Shown here in pieces: positions 34,724 through 36,052 of a DNA stretch of 36,052 nt (position 1 is the stretch's first letter; the number at the start of each line of letters is the position of its first letter). A program made the translations under genes and the position numbers. The notes under the pieces were generated by a model. It did not search any database. It worked only from the letters and a program-made list of their open reading frames with translations, and was not told where the DNA came from. Origin of the DNA: Pseudomonas palmensis (GTDB lineage: Bacteria; Pseudomonadota; Gammaproteobacteria; Pseudomonadales; Pseudomonadaceae); contig NZ_JAFKEC010000060.1 in the NCBI RefSeq assembly GCF_017848315.1, positions 1 to 36,052 on the forward strand. The letters run 5' to 3'.

Positions 34724-35119
34724 TTACGGCGTGATCGTGGGGGTGATGGCGTCGGGCGACTGGAGCATTTCCTGCTTCAGCACTTCAATGCCCTGCTGCG
34801 CGCTGCGCAGTTGCTGCTGGGCCTTGGCGGCACGCGCCTTGCGCTCGGCCAGGTTGGCATCGGCCTCGGCCTGCTCGGCCAGGGTGCGGGCCGCGACAAG
34901 GTTCCGTTCGCCCAGGGCGCGCTCGACGGCGTACAGCTTGTCCTGGGCGGCCTTCATTTCGGCTGGCGCGTACTGGGTGGCGTCGGCGGTCACGGCGCGG
35001 CTGACCGCGTTGCGGGTCAGTTCGACCTGCTCGGTGGGCACGGGCACGCCGGCACAACCGGCCAGCACCATCAGCAGGCTGCTGGCGGCCAGGTAGTTCG
35101 TGGTGCGTTTAGCAACCAT
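34724..35119 (-). CDS. DUF4398 lipoprotein
   Basis: This 131-residue lipoprotein has signal and lipobox SLLMVLAGC with Cys near residue 22. The mature part is one long helical, Ala/Glu/Gln-rich region (APAEMKAAQDKLYAVERAL, LAEQAEADANLAERKARA) typical of DUF4398, with likely coiled coil. Function is unknown, but the family is usually paired with OmpA-like lipoproteins, as here. I chose ATG 35119 because GGAG lies seven bases upstream and the signal peptide then starts normally; the longer frame to 35185 is spacer. Confidence 0.88.
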   Translation of the reverse strand: MVAKRTTNYLAASSLLMVLAGCAGVPVPTEQVELTRNAVSRAVTADATQYAPAEMKAAQDKLYAVERALGERNLVAARTLAEQAEADANLAERKARAAKAQQQLRSAQQGIEVLKQEMLQSPDAITPTITP

Positions 35120-35183
35120 TGAAAGACTCCATAACATGAGAAAGACAGACCGTTGTTCAAGCCGCGTAAGACTATTCCCGGTC

Positions 35184-35208
35184 ATGCCCCGCCCCTATCA
35201 GGGGGCAT
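35184..35208. other. GC-rich hairpin between divergent envelope genes
   Basis: ATGCCCC (35184-35190) pairs with GGGGCAT (35202-35208); an alternative shorter hairpin uses GCCCC at 35191-35195 with the following G run. It lies in the 218-base gap between the divergent DUF4398 and SH3-domain genes and is followed by no clear T run. It may be part of a promoter or an mRNA leader. Confidence 0.35.
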
Positions 35209-35337
35209 CCTGCTGTCAGGTAGGAAACTTCTCCGGCATTGCCACGATTCGTGCCTGCCCTTCGTCAGTGCGCAGTGAACCTGACGGGCAAAAAATGGTC
35301 TGTGGGTTTCATTTTTTCCGTTTTCAAGAAGATCACC

Positions 35338-35985
35338 ATGCCCCCATCTTTTCAGCTTCGCGCACGGCGCTCTCTTATCCCCGGCCTGCTCGGCAGCCTG
35401 GTCATCCTGTGTGGCCCGGCCCACGCCGAGGAAGGCAGCGGCAATGAACGCTGGGTCAGCGACAGCCTCAGCACCTACGTGCGCAGCGGCCCTACCGACG
35501 GGCACCGGATCGTCGGCAACCTCAAATCCGGCCAGAAGGTCACCCTGCTGACCAGCCAGGGCAACTACAGCCAGGTACGTGGCGAGTCGGGCGATACCGT
35601 GTGGATCAACAGCAGCGACCTGCAGACGGTGCCCGGCCAGGCAGAGCGCGTGCCGCAACTGAGCGAACAGGTGAGCCAGTTGAGCGAGCAGCTCAAGACC
35701 ATCGACGACAGCTGGAAGACCCGGGTGCAGGGCATGCAGGAGACACTGGATTCACGCAAGGCCCTGATCGACGAACTGGAGGCGCGCAGCACCGCGCTCA
35801 ATGCCGAGCTGGGCGATGCGCAATCGCAACTGCGCGCTACCCAGGCGCAGCTGGGCGACGAGAACAAGCAGGTGCTGATGCGCTACATGGTGTACGGCGG
35901 CGGCATTGCCGGGGCCGGCTTGCTGGCGGGGCTGATCCTGCCGATGCTCAGCCGCGGGCGCAAGCGCAGCGACCGCTGGTTCTGA
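35338..35985 (+). CDS. SH3-domain membrane protein (TIGR04211/YgiM-type)
   Basis: This is a 215-residue exported membrane protein. A signal peptide runs to about residue 30 (PAHA-EEG). A bacterial SH3 domain covers residues about 35-100 (WVSDSLSTYVRSGPTDGHRI, GQKVTLLTSQGNYSQVRGE, VWINSSDL), followed by a coiled coil (about 105-180: LSEQVSQLSEQLKTIDDSW, LDSRKALIDELEARSTALNA). One C-terminal membrane helix (GGGIAGAGLLAGLILPMLS) and a basic tail complete it. This matches the YgiM-like family, proposed to act at the envelope but of uncertain function. ATG 35338 is used because it begins the signal peptide. Confidence 0.88.
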   Translation: MPPSFQLRARRSLIPGLLGSLVILCGPAHAEEGSGNERWVSDSLSTYVRSGPTDGHRIVGNLKSGQKVTLLTSQGNYSQVRGESGDTVWINSSDLQTVPGQAERVPQLSEQVSQLSEQLKTIDDSWKTRVQGMQETLDSRKALIDELEARSTALNAELGDAQSQLRATQAQLGDENKQVLMRYMVYGGGIAGAGLLAGLILPMLSRGRKRSDRWF

Positions 35986-35990
35986 GGGCC

Positions 35991-36038
35991 CGGCCTTCGC
36001 CCGCAGGGTGCAGGCGCCAGCCTTGCTGGCGAAGGCCG
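35991..36038. repeat. Nested hairpin, REP-like or terminator, at the window end
   Basis: Outer 10-base arms CGGCCTTCGC (35991-36000) and GCGAAGGCCG (36029-36038) are perfect complements. Inside lies a second hairpin CGCCAG-CCTTG-CTGGCG (36015-36031). It directly follows the SH3-domain gene stop. There is no T run, so a REP-like element is more likely than an intrinsic terminator, but it may stabilise the upstream mRNA end. Confidence 0.55.
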
Positions 36039-36052
36039 CCCCACTATTGCCC

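Noticed and set aside
31233..36052. algA after the cluster
   Set aside because: No mannose-6-phosphate isomerase/GDP-mannose pyrophosphorylase sequence was found in any frame downstream; the following genes are GNAT, DUF488 and PiT.

Overview
The window looks like chromosome of a fluorescent Pseudomonas, probably close to the P. putida group. Evidence: the core block gacA-uvrC-pgsA-tRNA-Gly(GCC), GacA starting at TTG, Pseudomonas-type REP hairpins, a DUF6124-like small gene, strongly GC-biased codons that produce long antisense ORFs, and a full set of alginate-type genes. The species cannot be fixed from the sequence alone.

Layout. (1) 1-1.1 kb: a small DUF6124-like gene that lacks a normal start codon, a far-spaced inverted pair of REP hairpins, and a 77-aa cysteine-motif protein. 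(2) 1.2-7.3 kb: a catabolic locus on the minus strand (BCCT transporter, two different mandelate racemase/muconate lactonizing-type enzymes, and a tripartite-tricarboxylate-type binding protein) with a divergent LysR regulator. (3) 7.3-9.5 kb: a MetR-like LysR regulator and a divergent MFS transporter around a perfect 20-bp palindrome. (4) 9.6-12.8 kb: an RcsC-like hybrid sensor kinase with a fused Hpt domain and no partner response regulator nearby. (5) 12.9-16.2 kb: core genes on the minus strand (gacA, uvrC, pgsA, tRNA-Gly) ending at a strong terminator. (6) 16.2-31.2 kb: an AT-rich control region, then eleven tightly packed plus-strand genes for an alginate-like exopolysaccharide. (7) 31.2-36 kb: a GNAT acetyltransferase, a REP pair, DUF488, a PiT phosphate transporter, two linked envelope lipoproteins (OmpA-like and DUF4398) and an SH3-domain membrane protein.

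The main point of interest is region 6. The canonical alginate operon is D-8-44-K-E-G-X-L-I-J-F-A. Here the order is D-8-44-K-E-I-J-F-X-L-G, with no algA. AlgD is very close to the known enzyme, but the other proteins look clearly diverged from the P. aeruginosa sequences as I remember them. The synthase, the c-di-GMP-binding Alg44, the porin and the acetylation machinery all keep their key residues. The AlgG-like beta-helix protein at the end has DVRD where the epimerase motif DPHD is expected, so the catalytic histidine is gone. The cluster therefore looks like a second, alginate-like system that would make an acetylated, probably non-epimerised or chemically different uronic acid polymer. 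It sits back to back with gacA and has a sigma-70-like promoter with a long AT-rich leader, in place of an obvious AlgU promoter.

How the genes would work together (inference): AlgD makes GDP-mannuronate. Alg8 polymerises it when Alg44 binds c-di-GMP. AlgI/J/F/X acetylate the chain in the periplasm. AlgL clears stray chains, the AlgG-like protein and AlgK act as scaffold, and AlgE exports the polymer. GDP-mannose would have to come from an AlgA/AlgC activity encoded outside this window.
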